Positions 1 through 7,796 of a DNA stretch of 47,661 nucleotides are shown here, one piece after another (positions within the stretch are counted from its first letter, which is position 1; each line of letters begins with the position of its first letter). The position numbers and the translations under genes are program-made. Where the stretch lies: contig JACQVF010000013.1 of assembly GCA_016209885.1 (NCBI GenBank), positions 1-47,661 of the forward strand. Direction: 5' to 3'. Below the pieces are notes generated by a model that was not told the origin of the DNA, did no database searches, and saw only the letters and a list, made by a program, of their open reading frames with translations. Origin of the DNA: Gemmatimonadota bacterium. Lineage in GTDB: Bacteria; Gemmatimonadota; Gemmatimonadetes; Longimicrobiales; Gaopeijiaceae.

Positions 1-143
1 ACGACCACCTCGGCTACTTCCTGACGAAGGAACAGTACAGGAAGGGCGGGTACGAGAAGGACGTGAGCTTCTACGGATCGGGCATGGCGGAGTTCCTGTG
101 GAACGCGTTCGATCGGCTGGCAAAGTCACTGGAGGAACGATGA
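1..143 (+). CDS. C-terminal fragment of an unidentified hydrolase-like protein
   Basis: The window opens inside a gene. The frame starting at base 3 is open for 46 codons and ends with TGA at 141-143. The visible residues include DHLGYFLTKEQY, GGYEKDVSFYGSG and a helical end around AFDRLAKSLEER. The pattern of a GY-containing segment, then GGYE and FYG, resembles the end of the N-terminal domain of neutral/alkaline ceramidase-type hydrolases. That match is recalled from family appearance only and is weak. The next ATG (140-142) overlaps this stop, so the two frames may be translationally coupled. No catalytic residue lies in the visible part. Confidence 0.55.
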   Translation, partial: DHLGYFLTKEQYRKGGYEKDVSFYGSGMAEFLWNAFDRLAKSLEER

Positions 144-379
144 AGCGAGTTGCGATGTGCGTCGCGGCCCTGGCGGCGGTCGGGTGCGGCGGTGTGCGGT
201 TCGCCCGTCCTCCCCATCTCGGGATCGCGGGTTCTGTTTTTTTGGCCAATGGCGACGGAGGCCGCAGGGGCGGAGGAAGGGCGGGTCTCATGGAGGCCCT
301 CCAGGGGCAAGCGAGCGTGGCTCACTCCCCCCAAGACGCCGAAGCATTGATCAAAGGGCTCCCAATCTGCCGCTCTTGA
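140..379 (+). CDS. Putative small lipoprotein of unknown function
   Basis: A 79-residue frame starts at an ATG that overlaps the stop of the upstream gene (ATGA). Its first residues, MKRVAMCVAALAAVGC, look like a lipoprotein signal: positive start, hydrophobic stretch and a lipobox-like AAVGC. After the cysteine the sequence is Gly/Arg-rich with no recognisable domain, and the DNA contains a run of seven T at about 237-243. A homopolymer slip could therefore hide the true continuation. It may be a genuine tiny lipoprotein, a decayed gene or the start of a frameshifted one. It lies just before the oxidase genes, but I see no functional link. Confidence 0.3.
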   Translation: MKRVAMCVAALAAVGCGGVRFARPPHLGIAGSVFLANGDGGRRGGGRAGLMEALQGQASVAHSPQDAEALIKGLPICRS

Positions 380-395
380 CCCGGAAGGTGCACCA

Positions 396-536
396 GTGAG
401 CGAGCGTACGGACAGCGATTCGGGCCATCCGCGGGGCACGCTGGCGGTGTTGGTAGCCTACGGGCTCGTGTTCGCCGTGGGCTGGCTCGCGCTGTACTTC
501 CTCGAGTTCATGCCTCGGGGTGCGCCGACGCCTTAA
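396..536 (+). CDS. ba3-type cytochrome c oxidase subunit IIa (single-helix small subunit)
   Basis: A 46-residue frame starts with GTG and ends with TAA, 16 bases before the subunit II start. It has a short polar N-terminus followed by one long hydrophobic helix (about residues 15-39, GTLAVLVAYGLVFAVGWLAL) and a Pro/Gly-rich tail. This is the architecture of the 34-residue subunit IIa of Thermus-type ba3 oxidases, which packs against subunits I and II in the membrane. Position in the operon (IIa, II, I) supports the call as strongly as the sequence does. The GTG start and small size make it easy to overlook. It could be an unrelated one-helix peptide, but the gene order argues against that. 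Confidence 0.75.
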   Translation: MSERTDSDSGHPRGTLAVLVAYGLVFAVGWLALYFLEFMPRGAPTP

Positions 537-552
537 CGCGGTGAGGCCAGCC

Positions 553-1032
553 ATGCACGTGGATCTCTACGAGAAGCTGTGGATGTGGGGTGCCGGGGTT
601 CTCGTTGCGGTGTTCGTGGGGGCGGTGGTCTACACGGCGGCGGCGCAGGCGATACATCCGCCGAGCCACATGGAGACGATCGATCCTGCTGCGGCGCGAA
701 CGGATCCTCGCTTTGCGAATCCCGGTGTGACGGAGCGGCCGGATGGTGGGGTGGAGGTGGTCATGCTGGCGCAGATGTTCTCCTTCCTGCCCGGTGAGAT
801 CCGGGTGCCGGCGGGCCGGCCGGTGACCTTCCGGGTGACGAGTCCGGACGTGATGCACGGGTTTCAGGTGGTGGGCACGAACGCGAACGCGATGGTGGTG
901 CCGGGCTACGTGACGGAGTTCACGGTGACGTTCCCACAGCCCGGCGAGCATCTCATCGTCTGCAACGAGTACTGCGGGATGGGCCATCACGTCATGCATG
1001 CGAAGCTGGTGGTGGAAGGGGGTGCGCCGTGA
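553..1032 (+). CDS. cbaB: Cytochrome c oxidase subunit II, ba3 type (CuA subunit)
   Basis: This 159-residue protein carries the CuA electron-entry centre of a B-type haem-copper oxidase. One N-terminal helix (about residues 10-35) anchors it to the membrane; the rest is a periplasmic cupredoxin fold. CuA ligands are visible: the His of DVMHGF and, near the C-terminus, CNEYCGMGHH, which supplies the two Cys, a His and, slightly further on, a Met. The length is close to that of Thermus ba3 subunit II (about 168 residues). The ATG at 553 was chosen because it begins the helix-leading segment MHVDLYEKLW; a GTG 12 bases upstream is possible. Its stop overlaps the GTG start of subunit I, so the two are coupled. 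Confidence 0.93.
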   Translation: MHVDLYEKLWMWGAGVLVAVFVGAVVYTAAAQAIHPPSHMETIDPAAARTDPRFANPGVTERPDGGVEVVMLAQMFSFLPGEIRVPAGRPVTFRVTSPDVMHGFQVVGTNANAMVVPGYVTEFTVTFPQPGEHLIVCNEYCGMGHHVMHAKLVVEGGAP

Positions 1033-2729
1033 CACCGAACAGCGGCGTCGTGGTGGCTGGGGCGGCTTCGGAGGCCGGGGCGCCGCTGAGCGAAGCCGAG
1101 GGAGCGGGCGCCGCGTGGCGCCGGCTCGAGCTCGCGAACTTCGGGGTGGCGGTGGCGGCATTCGCGGTGGGTGCCGCCATGGCAGTGATGCAGGCGCTCT
1201 CGCGGGCGAACATGGCGCTGCCGCTGCGGTCCGCGAAGATCTACTACCTGTCGGTGACAGCGCACGGGGTCCTCATGGCCCTGGTCTTCACGACCTTCTT
1301 CATCATGGGGCTGGGCCTGGTGGTGGCGCGCACGACGCTCTTGCCCGGGCCGGTCACGGCGCGCTTCGCGTGGGGCTCGTTCTGGGTCGCGCTCGTGGGT
1401 ACGCTGCTGGTGGCGGCGGCGATCCTGAGCGGGACGAGCTCGGTTCTCTACACGTTCTATCCGCCGCTGCAGGCGCACCCCGCGTTCTACATCGGCGCCA
1501 CGCTGCTCGTGGTGGGCTCGTGGGGGTGGTCCGCGGTCATGGTGCGGACGTACCGCGGTTGGCGGCGCGAGAACCCGGGGGTCGCGATCCCGCTGCCGAT
1601 GCACGGGATGCTGGCTGCGCTGATCGTCTGGCTGCTGGCCACGGTGGCAGTGGCAGCGGAGATGCTGCTGCTGCTCATTCCGTGGTCGCTGGGGCTCAAG
1701 GCGACGGTGGACCCGCTATTGGCCCGCACCCTCTTCTGGTGGTTCGGCCACCCGCTGGTCTACTTCTGGCTACTGCCGGCCTATGTGGTCTGGTACACTG
1801 TGCTGCCGCGGGCCGCGGGCGGCAAGCTTTTCAGTGATCCGCTCGCCCGCCTGGTGTTCGTGCTCTTCATCCTGTTCTCCACGCCCGTGGGCTTCCACCA
1901 CCAGTTCATGGATCCGGGGATCGGGGCGGGGTGGAAGCTCGCCCATACGGTGAACACGTATGTGATTCTGTTCCCCAGCATGGTGACGGCGTTCACGGTC
2001 CTCGCGTCGCTCGAGGTGGCGGGGCGGATGAAGGGGGCCACCGGTTGGTTCGACTGGATCCCCCGGCTGCCGTGGGGTGACCCCCTCGTCGCCAGCGTGG
2101 CCCTCGCCATGCTAACCTTCGCCGTGGGCGGGTTCGGCGGCGCCGTGAACGCGGCGTACGCCATGAACAGCATGGTCCACAACACGGCGTGGGTGCAGGG
2201 TCACTTCCATCTGACCGTGGGCACGGCGACCGCCCTCACCTTCATGGGTGCCAGCTACTGGCTACTCCCGCGGCTCACCGGGAAGGAGCTTCACTTCAGG
2301 GCGGCGGCCCAGGTACAACCGTACCTGTGGTTCGTTGGGATGGTCCTGTTCGGCGTGGTGAACCACGTCACCGGGATCATGGGGATGCCGCGGCGCATCT
2401 ACGAGGCGGGCTACTTCGGCGCCGAGGAAGCCACCCGCTGGAGCGAGTGGACCGCCATCTCCGCAGTGGGCGGCGTCATCCTTTTCGTAAGCGCCGCGTT
2501 CTACGTGGCCGTGATCGCGGGCACGTGGGTCTGGGGGAAACCCACCGCCGCACCGGCCATCGAGTACGCGGAGCCGCTGGTTCCCGCCGAGGGACGCCGG
2601 ACGCTCTGGGACCGGCTGGCGCTCTGGACCGCCTTGGCCGTGGTGCTCGTCGCCGTCGCGTATTTCTACCCCATTGGTCACCTGCTCCAGATGGAGCGCT
2701 TCGGCTCACCGGGGTTCCGGCCGTTCTGA
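1029..2729 (+). CDS. cbaA: Cytochrome c oxidase subunit I, ba3 type (haem b / haem a3-CuB)
   Basis: This 566-residue, multi-helix catalytic subunit reduces O2 to water and pumps protons. Haem and copper ligands are recognisable: the His in VTAHGVLMAL for the low-spin haem, WFGHPLVYFWLLPAY with the CuB His and the Tyr region, the HH pair in FHHQFMDPG for CuB, and WVQGHFHLTVG with the two His that bind the two haems. The short subunit II and the small IIa gene place it in the B (ba3) family. These oxidases usually have high O2 affinity. It starts at GTG 1029, overlapping the end of subunit II by four bases. No subunit III gene follows, as is usual for this family. Confidence 0.95.
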   Translation: MTPNSGVVVAGAASEAGAPLSEAEGAGAAWRRLELANFGVAVAAFAVGAAMAVMQALSRANMALPLRSAKIYYLSVTAHGVLMALVFTTFFIMGLGLVVARTTLLPGPVTARFAWGSFWVALVGTLLVAAAILSGTSSVLYTFYPPLQAHPAFYIGATLLVVGSWGWSAVMVRTYRGWRRENPGVAIPLPMHGMLAALIVWLLATVAVAAEMLLLLIPWSLGLKATVDPLLARTLFWWFGHPLVYFWLLPAYVVWYTVLPRAAGGKLFSDPLARLVFVLFILFSTPVGFHHQFMDPGIGAGWKLAHTVNTYVILFPSMVTAFTVLASLEVAGRMKGATGWFDWIPRLPWGDPLVASVALAMLTFAVGGFGGAVNAAYAMNSMVHNTAWVQGHFHLTVGTATALTFMGASYWLLPRLTGKELHFRAAAQVQPYLWFVGMVLFGVVNHVTGIMGMPRRIYEAGYFGAEEATRWSEWTAISAVGGVILFVSAAFYVAVIAGTWVWGKPTAAPAIEYAEPLVPAEGRRTLWDRLALWTALAVVLVAVAYFYPIGHLLQMERFGSPGFRPF

Positions 2730-2754
2730 GGCCGGCGGGCCGGCGCCGACGCGT

Positions 2755-2781
2755 GCAGAGGGAGCAGAGGGAGCAGAGGGA
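2755..2781 (+). repeat. Three tandem copies of GCAGAGGGA in the leader of the CBS gene
   Basis: Three perfect 9-bp copies of GCAGAGGGA run head to tail between the oxidase stop and the GTG start at 2795, followed by AAAGGAAG. The purine-rich block could act as an extended ribosome-binding region. Because the copy number can slip, it might also tune translation. Only the repeat itself is seen; the role is inferred. Confidence 0.7.
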
Positions 2782-2794
2782 AAGGAAGCACCGA

Positions 2795-3334
2795 GTGCAA
2801 ACCGTTCGCGATATCATGGAGACCGCCGTGGTCACCGTGCCGCCTGAGATGCCCGTCCGCGAGGTCGTGCGCGTAATGGCGGAGCACGAGATCAGCGGCG
2901 TGCCCGTGGTCGCCGAGAACGGAAACGTGGTGGGGGTCATCTCCGCAACCGACATCATCCGCCTCGCCGCCCACGAGGCCGAGATCCCCGTCGAGCAGAG
3001 CCTCCTGGACCTCGAGCCCGCAGGGACCGGGTCCGAGGGCGAAGAGGCGTGGCCGCGCTCCTACTTCGTCTACCCCGACAGCTCGCTCCTACTAGCCGTA
3101 CCGCGGGCGGAAGGCTTCACCAGCTCGGGGTTCGACCTGCTCACCGCCGAGGAGATCATGACGCCGGCTGCCTACTCCGTCTCCCCGGACGTCACGACCC
3201 GTGAGCTGGCCCGCTTCCTCGTGCGGTCACGCATTCATCGCGCTCTGGTCGTGGAGAACGGGCGCCTCGTCGGAATCGTGACTAGCTTCGACGTCCTCCG
3301 CGTCGTGGGTGGCGACGCGGAGGACCGTAGCTGA
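2795..3334 (+). CDS. CBS-pair domain protein
   Basis: A 179-residue cytoplasmic protein made almost entirely of two CBS domains. The first (about residues 2-58) contains VRDIMETAVVTVPPEMP and GVPVVAENGNVVGVIS. The second (about 121-175) contains EEIMTP, ALVVENGRLVGIVTSFDVL. CBS pairs bind adenosine nucleotides and act as energy-state sensors. A linker of about 60 residues separates the halves, longer than usual for a stand-alone protein. The GTG start at 2795 directly precedes the first CBS strand and follows a purine-rich leader. The gene is 65 bases downstream of the oxidase and could be co-transcribed, but there is no effector domain to show its target. Confidence 0.88.
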   Translation: MQTVRDIMETAVVTVPPEMPVREVVRVMAEHEISGVPVVAENGNVVGVISATDIIRLAAHEAEIPVEQSLLDLEPAGTGSEGEEAWPRSYFVYPDSSLLLAVPRAEGFTSSGFDLLTAEEIMTPAAYSVSPDVTTRELARFLVRSRIHRALVVENGRLVGIVTSFDVLRVVGGDAEDRS

Positions 3335-3532
3335 GCGAGGGTGGGGGGCGCGGCCTGGACTTGCAGTGCGGAGGTCAGCAGTTGCGTCAACAGTTGCGTT
3401 TGGCCGGCAAAGCTGGGACATTTTGTCCTGCACGGGGCCGAGGGGTAAGGGTGGTGGGGGGTGGCGAGGGTTCGACGTGGGTGGGGGAGTGGCGCCCAGG
3501 TCGGCGGCAAGCTGGATAGGGGGTGCAATACA

Positions 3533-4957
3533 ATGAGTGAGGTTCTGACGGAAGTGGGTGTGAAGGGTGTGGTGCGGGGGCGCATTCTGGTGGTCGAGGA
3601 CGAGGTCATTGTCCGCGACCTGTTGACGAACGTGTTGGCGGAGCAGGGCTATCACGTGGATGCGGTGGAGACGGGTGAGGCTGCGCTTCGGGCGCTGGAT
3701 TCACAGCTCTACGACCTGGTTCTCCTGGACCTCAACCTTCCTGGGGGGATGCACGGGCTGGACGTGTTGTCGGCGGCTCCGGCGGTGCAGACTGACGCCC
3801 AGTTCATTGTGATGACGGCGTTCGGTTCGGTGGACACGGCGGTCGAGGCGATGAAGCTGGGCGCCTTCGACTATATCAATAAGCCATTCCGGACGGAGGA
3901 GCTGTTGCTTCTCATGGACCGGGCGCGTGAGGAGCTGGAGCTCCGGCGCGAGGTGGCGCAGCTCCGGCGTCGGACGTCAGCGGGCGTGCGCCGGAGCATC
4001 GTGGGCAAGACGCCGGCGGTGGAGCGTGTCTTCGACCTGATCGAGCGGGTGGCGCCGACGCGGGCGACGGTGCTCATCCTCGGGGAGACGGGCACGGGGA
4101 AGGAGCTGGTGGCGCGGGCGATCCACGAGCTGTCGGACCGTGCGCGCCGTCCGTTCGTGGCGGTGAACTGTTCGGCGCTTCCGGAGACGCTTCTGGAGTC
4201 GGAGCTGTTCGGTCACATGAAGGGTTCGTTCACGGGGGCGATCCAGAACAAGCGGGGACTGTTCGAGGATGCGGCGGGCGGCACGTTGTTCCTGGACGAG
4301 GTCAGCACGGTCTCTGCGGCGATCCAGGTAAAGCTTCTGCGAGTGCTTCAGGAGCGGAAGATCCAGCGCGTAGGCGGCCGCGAGCCGATCTCGGTAGATT
4401 TTCGGCTGATCTGTGCGACGAACCGCGACCTAGGTGCGCTGGTGGAATCGGGCGAGTTCCGGGAGGATCTGTTCTACCGGCTGAACGTTTTCCCGATCCG
4501 TGTGCCGCCGTTGCGCGAGCGCCGGGAGGATGTCCCACTTCTGGCGAACTACTTCCGGATGCGGTTTGCGGAGGAGAACGGAGTCGAGGCTCCGGAGATT
4601 CCGCCGGAGACGCTGTCCCGGATGGTGGCGTACGAGTGGCCCGGGAACGTGCGTGAGCTGGAGAACTTCATCGAGCGGGCGATCATCATGCACGCGGGCG
4701 CTCGTACGATTCCGTTCGAGCCGCCGCAGAGTCTCAGGCTGGAGCCTGGGCGTGATCTCGTAACGCGTGCACGCGATGAGCGTTGGGACCTGGAACGGGT
4801 GGAGCGGGAGTATATCCTGGAGGTCCTGGAGCAGGCGCACTGGCATCAGGGAGCGGCGGCGGAGGTCCTGGGGATCAACCGGCGGACGCTTTACCGCAAG
4901 CTGAAGCGGTATCGGGAGCTGGGGATCCTTCCCGAGCTCAGCGAAGTGCAGGTCTGA
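3533..4957 (+). CDS. Sigma-54-dependent response regulator, NtrC/AtoC family (orphan)
   Basis: A 474-residue activator with three domains. The receiver (about 16-130) has the acidic pair ED in LVVEDEV and phospho-acceptor Asp66 in LLDLNLP. The AAA+ domain (about 155-390) has Walker A GETGTGKE at 184-191, a sigma-54 contact loop GSFTGA at 231-236 and Walker B around TLFLDEV. The C-terminal Fis-type helix-turn-helix is in GAAAEVLGINRRTLYRKL. The loop differs from the usual GAFTGA by Ala to Ser. No histidine kinase lies beside it, so its partner is unknown. The ATG at 3533 was preferred to an in-frame start at 3461 because the extra residues are low-complexity. It would act with RpoN at -24/-12 promoters such as those noted later in the window. 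Confidence 0.92.
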   Translation: MSEVLTEVGVKGVVRGRILVVEDEVIVRDLLTNVLAEQGYHVDAVETGEAALRALDSQLYDLVLLDLNLPGGMHGLDVLSAAPAVQTDAQFIVMTAFGSVDTAVEAMKLGAFDYINKPFRTEELLLLMDRAREELELRREVAQLRRRTSAGVRRSIVGKTPAVERVFDLIERVAPTRATVLILGETGTGKELVARAIHELSDRARRPFVAVNCSALPETLLESELFGHMKGSFTGAIQNKRGLFEDAAGGTLFLDEVSTVSAAIQVKLLRVLQERKIQRVGGREPISVDFRLICATNRDLGALVESGEFREDLFYRLNVFPIRVPPLRERREDVPLLANYFRMRFAEENGVEAPEIPPETLSRMVAYEWPGNVRELENFIERAIIMHAGARTIPFEPPQSLRLEPGRDLVTRARDERWDLERVEREYILEVLEQAHWHQGAAAEVLGINRRTLYRKLKRYRELGILPELSEVQV

Positions 4958-5250
4958 GGGTCCCACGGTCCCACCCTGGCCGTCTCCACATCGGACAGAT
5001 TGTCGTTTTCATCGGGGCGCCGGCGGCCCGCGGGTCACGGTTGCCGTGCCATGGCGTTTCCTGTTGGCGATGAGTCGCTGCCTGGGCGGCCGCGGAGGCG
5101 GATCGGGTCCGGTCGGACGTGGGTGGCGGTGCGAGGACGGTGGGGAAAGGGCGACTGCGGGGGATCTGGATCGGGGTTTGCAGGGGGATGGCAGCGAGAG
5201 GGCAAGGTTGGCCCTCGGACCCTCGGGGCCGCGGGGAGGGTGGGGCTTCG

Positions 5251-6139
5251 ATGCATTTCGTAGTGGGCGTGGACACGGAGGAAGGGGACGTCACCGCGTT
5301 CGCGTGGGCACGCGTGCTGGCGCGGCGCGTGAACGCCACCCTGGAGGTGGTCCACGTTGTGGAGCGTGAGCCTGCGGAGGCGAAGTTCCAGGTTTTCCGC
5401 CATCCTCGGCCGAGACTCCTCGAGCGGATCGCCGACGAGCGGCGGCGGCGGGTACTCGAGAGACTGGCGCAGTTGGAGGGGCGGGTCCCCGATGTGCCGG
5501 TGGTGGTGGTCGCTGGTGCGGCGCGGGCGGAGCTGGCCCGTCGGGCTTCGGTAGCGGATGACGCGGTGCTCGTCGTGGGATCGGGACGCCGGCGGTGGTT
5601 AGGGACGCTCTTGGGCACGACGGCGGACCGGCTGCTGCGGATCGCGGATGTCCCCGTTCTCGTCGTGCGCGGGCCGGTCGCGGATCGGTTTGATCGGGTG
5701 CTGGTCGCCGTGGATTTCTCCGCAGCGTCGCTCTCCGCGGCGCACGAGGCCGCGCGCTGGGCGCAGGCGTTGGGTGGGTCGCTTCGCCTCTACCATGTAC
5801 CGGAGCTGCGGTGGGAGCGCCCGTTGTGGGGGCCCGGCTCGGAACGGATGGGAGAGGACGGAGGATCCGCGCACGGTGCTGCGCGAAGCGCGCACCGCGC
5901 TGCACGAGCTGGCGGGGCAGTTGCGCGCCGGGGTCCTGCAGGTGACGCTCGAGCTGGCGGCCATGGGCAGCTCACCCGCGGACATGATTGCAGCGCGTAT
6001 CTCCGAGTCTGACGTGGACTTCGTGGTCCTGGGCACCCAGGGCCGCGGCGCCGTCGAGCGGACGATCCTGGGGAGCGTGGCGGAGAGCGTGATCCATCGC
6101 GCGCCCCATCCCGTGCTCGTGGTTCACGCTCGCCGCTGA
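5251..6139 (+). pseudogene. Tandem-domain universal stress protein, interrupted by a frameshift
   Basis: Two UspA domains are encoded, but in different frames. The first frame starts at ATG 5251 (MHFVVGVDTEE) and carries domain 1, with the ATP-binding-type run GSGRRRWLGTLLGTTAD, then the start of domain 2 (FDRVLVAVDFSAAS). Near 5845-5870 the coding signal moves to the +1 frame, which continues through DPRTVLREARTALHELAGQ and the second nucleotide motif GTQGRGAVERTILGS to a TGA at 6137-6139. One extra base, or two missing, in this G-rich stretch would explain it. With the shift repaired the protein would be about 295 residues, matching the intact paralogue at 9424-10305. It may be a real pseudogene or a sequencing error. 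Confidence 0.8.
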
Positions 6140-6479
6140 ACCTGCCTTCCCCCCACAGCTTCTCGTCCTTCTCCCGACAGACGGCGCGGGGCGCCCGCGC
6201 TACTTGGTGGTGCACGGCGCATTCTACGAGCTGGGTCCGGAGGGCACGCCCTCGGAGGTCGAGCACCGGCAGCGCGCCGTCGCGGCGCTGCGCGCCCTTC
6301 TCGCCGAAACGCTGCGCGATCGGGATCCGTCCCCCCACCGCAGCATCGTCTTCCGCATCGCGATCCAGGATATGGCAGGCCGGGCGTCGTTACCGTAGCT
6401 CTCTCAGCGACCTGCCGGGATTCGTCGCCAGCCCGACGGCGGCGCTGGTGCCGCGGGTGTGCCGCCGCATCGGTCTGGG
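6140..6479. other. 340-bp gap with an unassigned open frame on the + strand
   Basis: Between the broken stress protein and the minus-strand membrane gene, the + strand stays open from 6138 to the TAG at 6396-6398. It reads protein-like: LVVHGAFYELGPEG, then VEHRQRAVAALRALLAE and SIVFRIAIQDM. There is no ATG or clear ribosome-binding site; TTG 6204 or GTG 6207 would be needed as starts. I recognise no family. It could be a remnant of a gene truncated at its 5' end, or simply GC-biased open frame. Confidence 0.3.
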
Positions 6480-6989
6480 CTACGGTGCCGATTCCGAGGG
6501 GACCTCTTCCTCTGCCTCTTCTGCGCCGGCGGGCGCAGACCATCCGGGCCGGGCCTCTTGGTGGCGGATGCGGCCGCCCAGGTGGGCGGTCCAGGTGAGG
6601 AGCGCTGCGGGGACGAGAGATAGGATGAGGAGCAGGATGGCGAAGCGGCCGGGGATGGTGCGCGGGCGGCGAAAGCGCCAGAGACCCGCCAGCGAGACGA
6701 CCCCGAGGGCGCCCGTCGCGATGGCCGCGACCAATGCGGCTTCCTCGTGCCCCTCGATGAAGGCGTCGTCCACGTCCGGAAGCCGCTCGACCACCTCCTC
6801 CGCGCCTTCGCCCGTGAGGTAGACGGCGACGGCCGCGAATGCCAGGAAGACGAGGAGGCCGAGGCTCGCGCGCACCAGCGCACCGCTGCGCGCCAGCGTG
6901 GCGGCCGCAAGCAGCAGGATTGCGATGATCAGGCCGATGACCGGGAGGTGGTTGACGAGCAGGTGCAGATGCGCCGGATTCATAGGCAA
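6480..6989 (-). CDS. Four-helix membrane protein, DUF2231-like
   Basis: This 169-residue integral membrane protein has helices at about residues 10-30, 38-58, 83-103 and 116-138 and a Glu-rich cytoplasmic tail. The start MPMNPAHLHLLVNHLPVIG, with closely spaced His residues, together with a later His in GHEEAAL and HLGGRIRH, resembles DUF2231-type proteins. These are predicted redox or metal-linked membrane proteins of unknown function. The His residues on several helices would suit b-type haem binding, but that is inference. The gene is read away from the broken stress-protein gene and towards it in position; about 150 bases separate its start from the response regulator upstream. Confidence 0.6.
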   Translation of the reverse strand: MPMNPAHLHLLVNHLPVIGLIIAILLLAAATLARSGALVRASLGLLVFLAFAAVAVYLTGEGAEEVVERLPDVDDAFIEGHEEAALVAAIATGALGVVSLAGLWRFRRPRTIPGRFAILLLILSLVPAALLTWTAHLGGRIRHQEARPGWSAPAGAEEAEEEVPSESAP

Positions 6990-7139
6990 CCCCTCGTTCG
7001 CGCCGCGGATCCTATGGGTTCAACCGTTCCGGCCACCACGCCGCGCAGTGGTAGCGGCGGCCTGCGCGCCGACGCGCGCGGTAAGGTCAGGCGCCGGGTC
7101 GCGCCCGCGCCACGAAGTCCGGCGCGCGACGCCCCGGGC

Positions 7140-7796
7140 TCACTCGTCTTTGAGCAGGCCCGTGCGCAGGGCGAAGTGAACGAGCTGCGACCGGTGCGTG
7201 AGCCGGAGCTTCTCCATGATGCGGGCCCGGTACGTGTCCACGGTCTTAGGCGAGATGAACAGCTTCTTGCCGATCTCTCGCGAGCTGTATCCCTCCGCCG
7301 TCAGCGCCATGACCTCGCGCTCGCGCTCCGAGAGCTGTTCCAGGGGATCGGCTTCCTTCGCTTCGCCGCGGACCCGGTACCCCTGGAGGAGCAGCTTGGC
7401 GGCTGCGGGATAGAGGAACACCTCGTCCCCGGCCACGGTGCGGATCGCACGGGTGAGATCCCGGTCGGCGCCGCTCTTGGTCACGTAACCGCTCCCGCCG
7501 GCGTCCAGTACCGCGAGCAGGTAATCCTCCTCCTCGTGCATGGTGAGGACCAGCACGCTGACTCCCGGGATGTCGCGGGTGATCGTACGGGTGGCCTCCA
7601 GGCCGCCCATCCCCGGCATGGACAGGTCCATGACGACCACGTCCGGGCGCACGGCCGACGCCATCTCGACCGCGTCCTCGCCCGTGCCCGCCTCGCCCAC
7701 CACGACCATATCCGGCTCCGCATCCAGCAGGGCCCGCAGCCCGGCGCGCAGCACGGCGTGGTCGTCTACGAGAACGATGCGGATCGGCTCAGGCAT
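7140..7796 (-). CDS. NarL/FixJ-type response regulator
   Basis: A 218-residue two-domain regulator. The receiver (about 1-120) starts MPEPIRIVLVDDHAVLRAG with the acidic DD pair, phospho-acceptor Asp in VVVMDLSMPGMGG, and Lys in YVTKSG. The C-terminal LuxR-type helix-turn-helix (about 150-212) reads LSEREREVMAL, SSREIGKKLFISPKTVDTY. It is the partner of the kinase encoded immediately upstream: its ATG lies eight bases inside the kinase gene, so translation is probably coupled. A longer in-frame start exists, but it would only add residues that overlap the kinase C-terminus. Targets are unknown; the flanking universal stress proteins and membrane protein are candidates. Confidence 0.93.
   Translation of the reverse strand: MPEPIRIVLVDDHAVLRAGLRALLDAEPDMVVVGEAGTGEDAVEMASAVRPDVVVMDLSMPGMGGLEATRTITRDIPGVSVLVLTMHEEEDYLLAVLDAGGSGYVTKSGADRDLTRAIRTVAGDEVFLYPAAAKLLLQGYRVRGEAKEADPLEQLSEREREVMALTAEGYSSREIGKKLFISPKTVDTYRARIMEKLRLTHRSQLVHFALRTGLLKDE

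Noticed and set aside
2755..2781. Tandem 9-bp repeats as a CRISPR array
   Set aside because: The units are contiguous with no spacers; this is a simple short tandem repeat.
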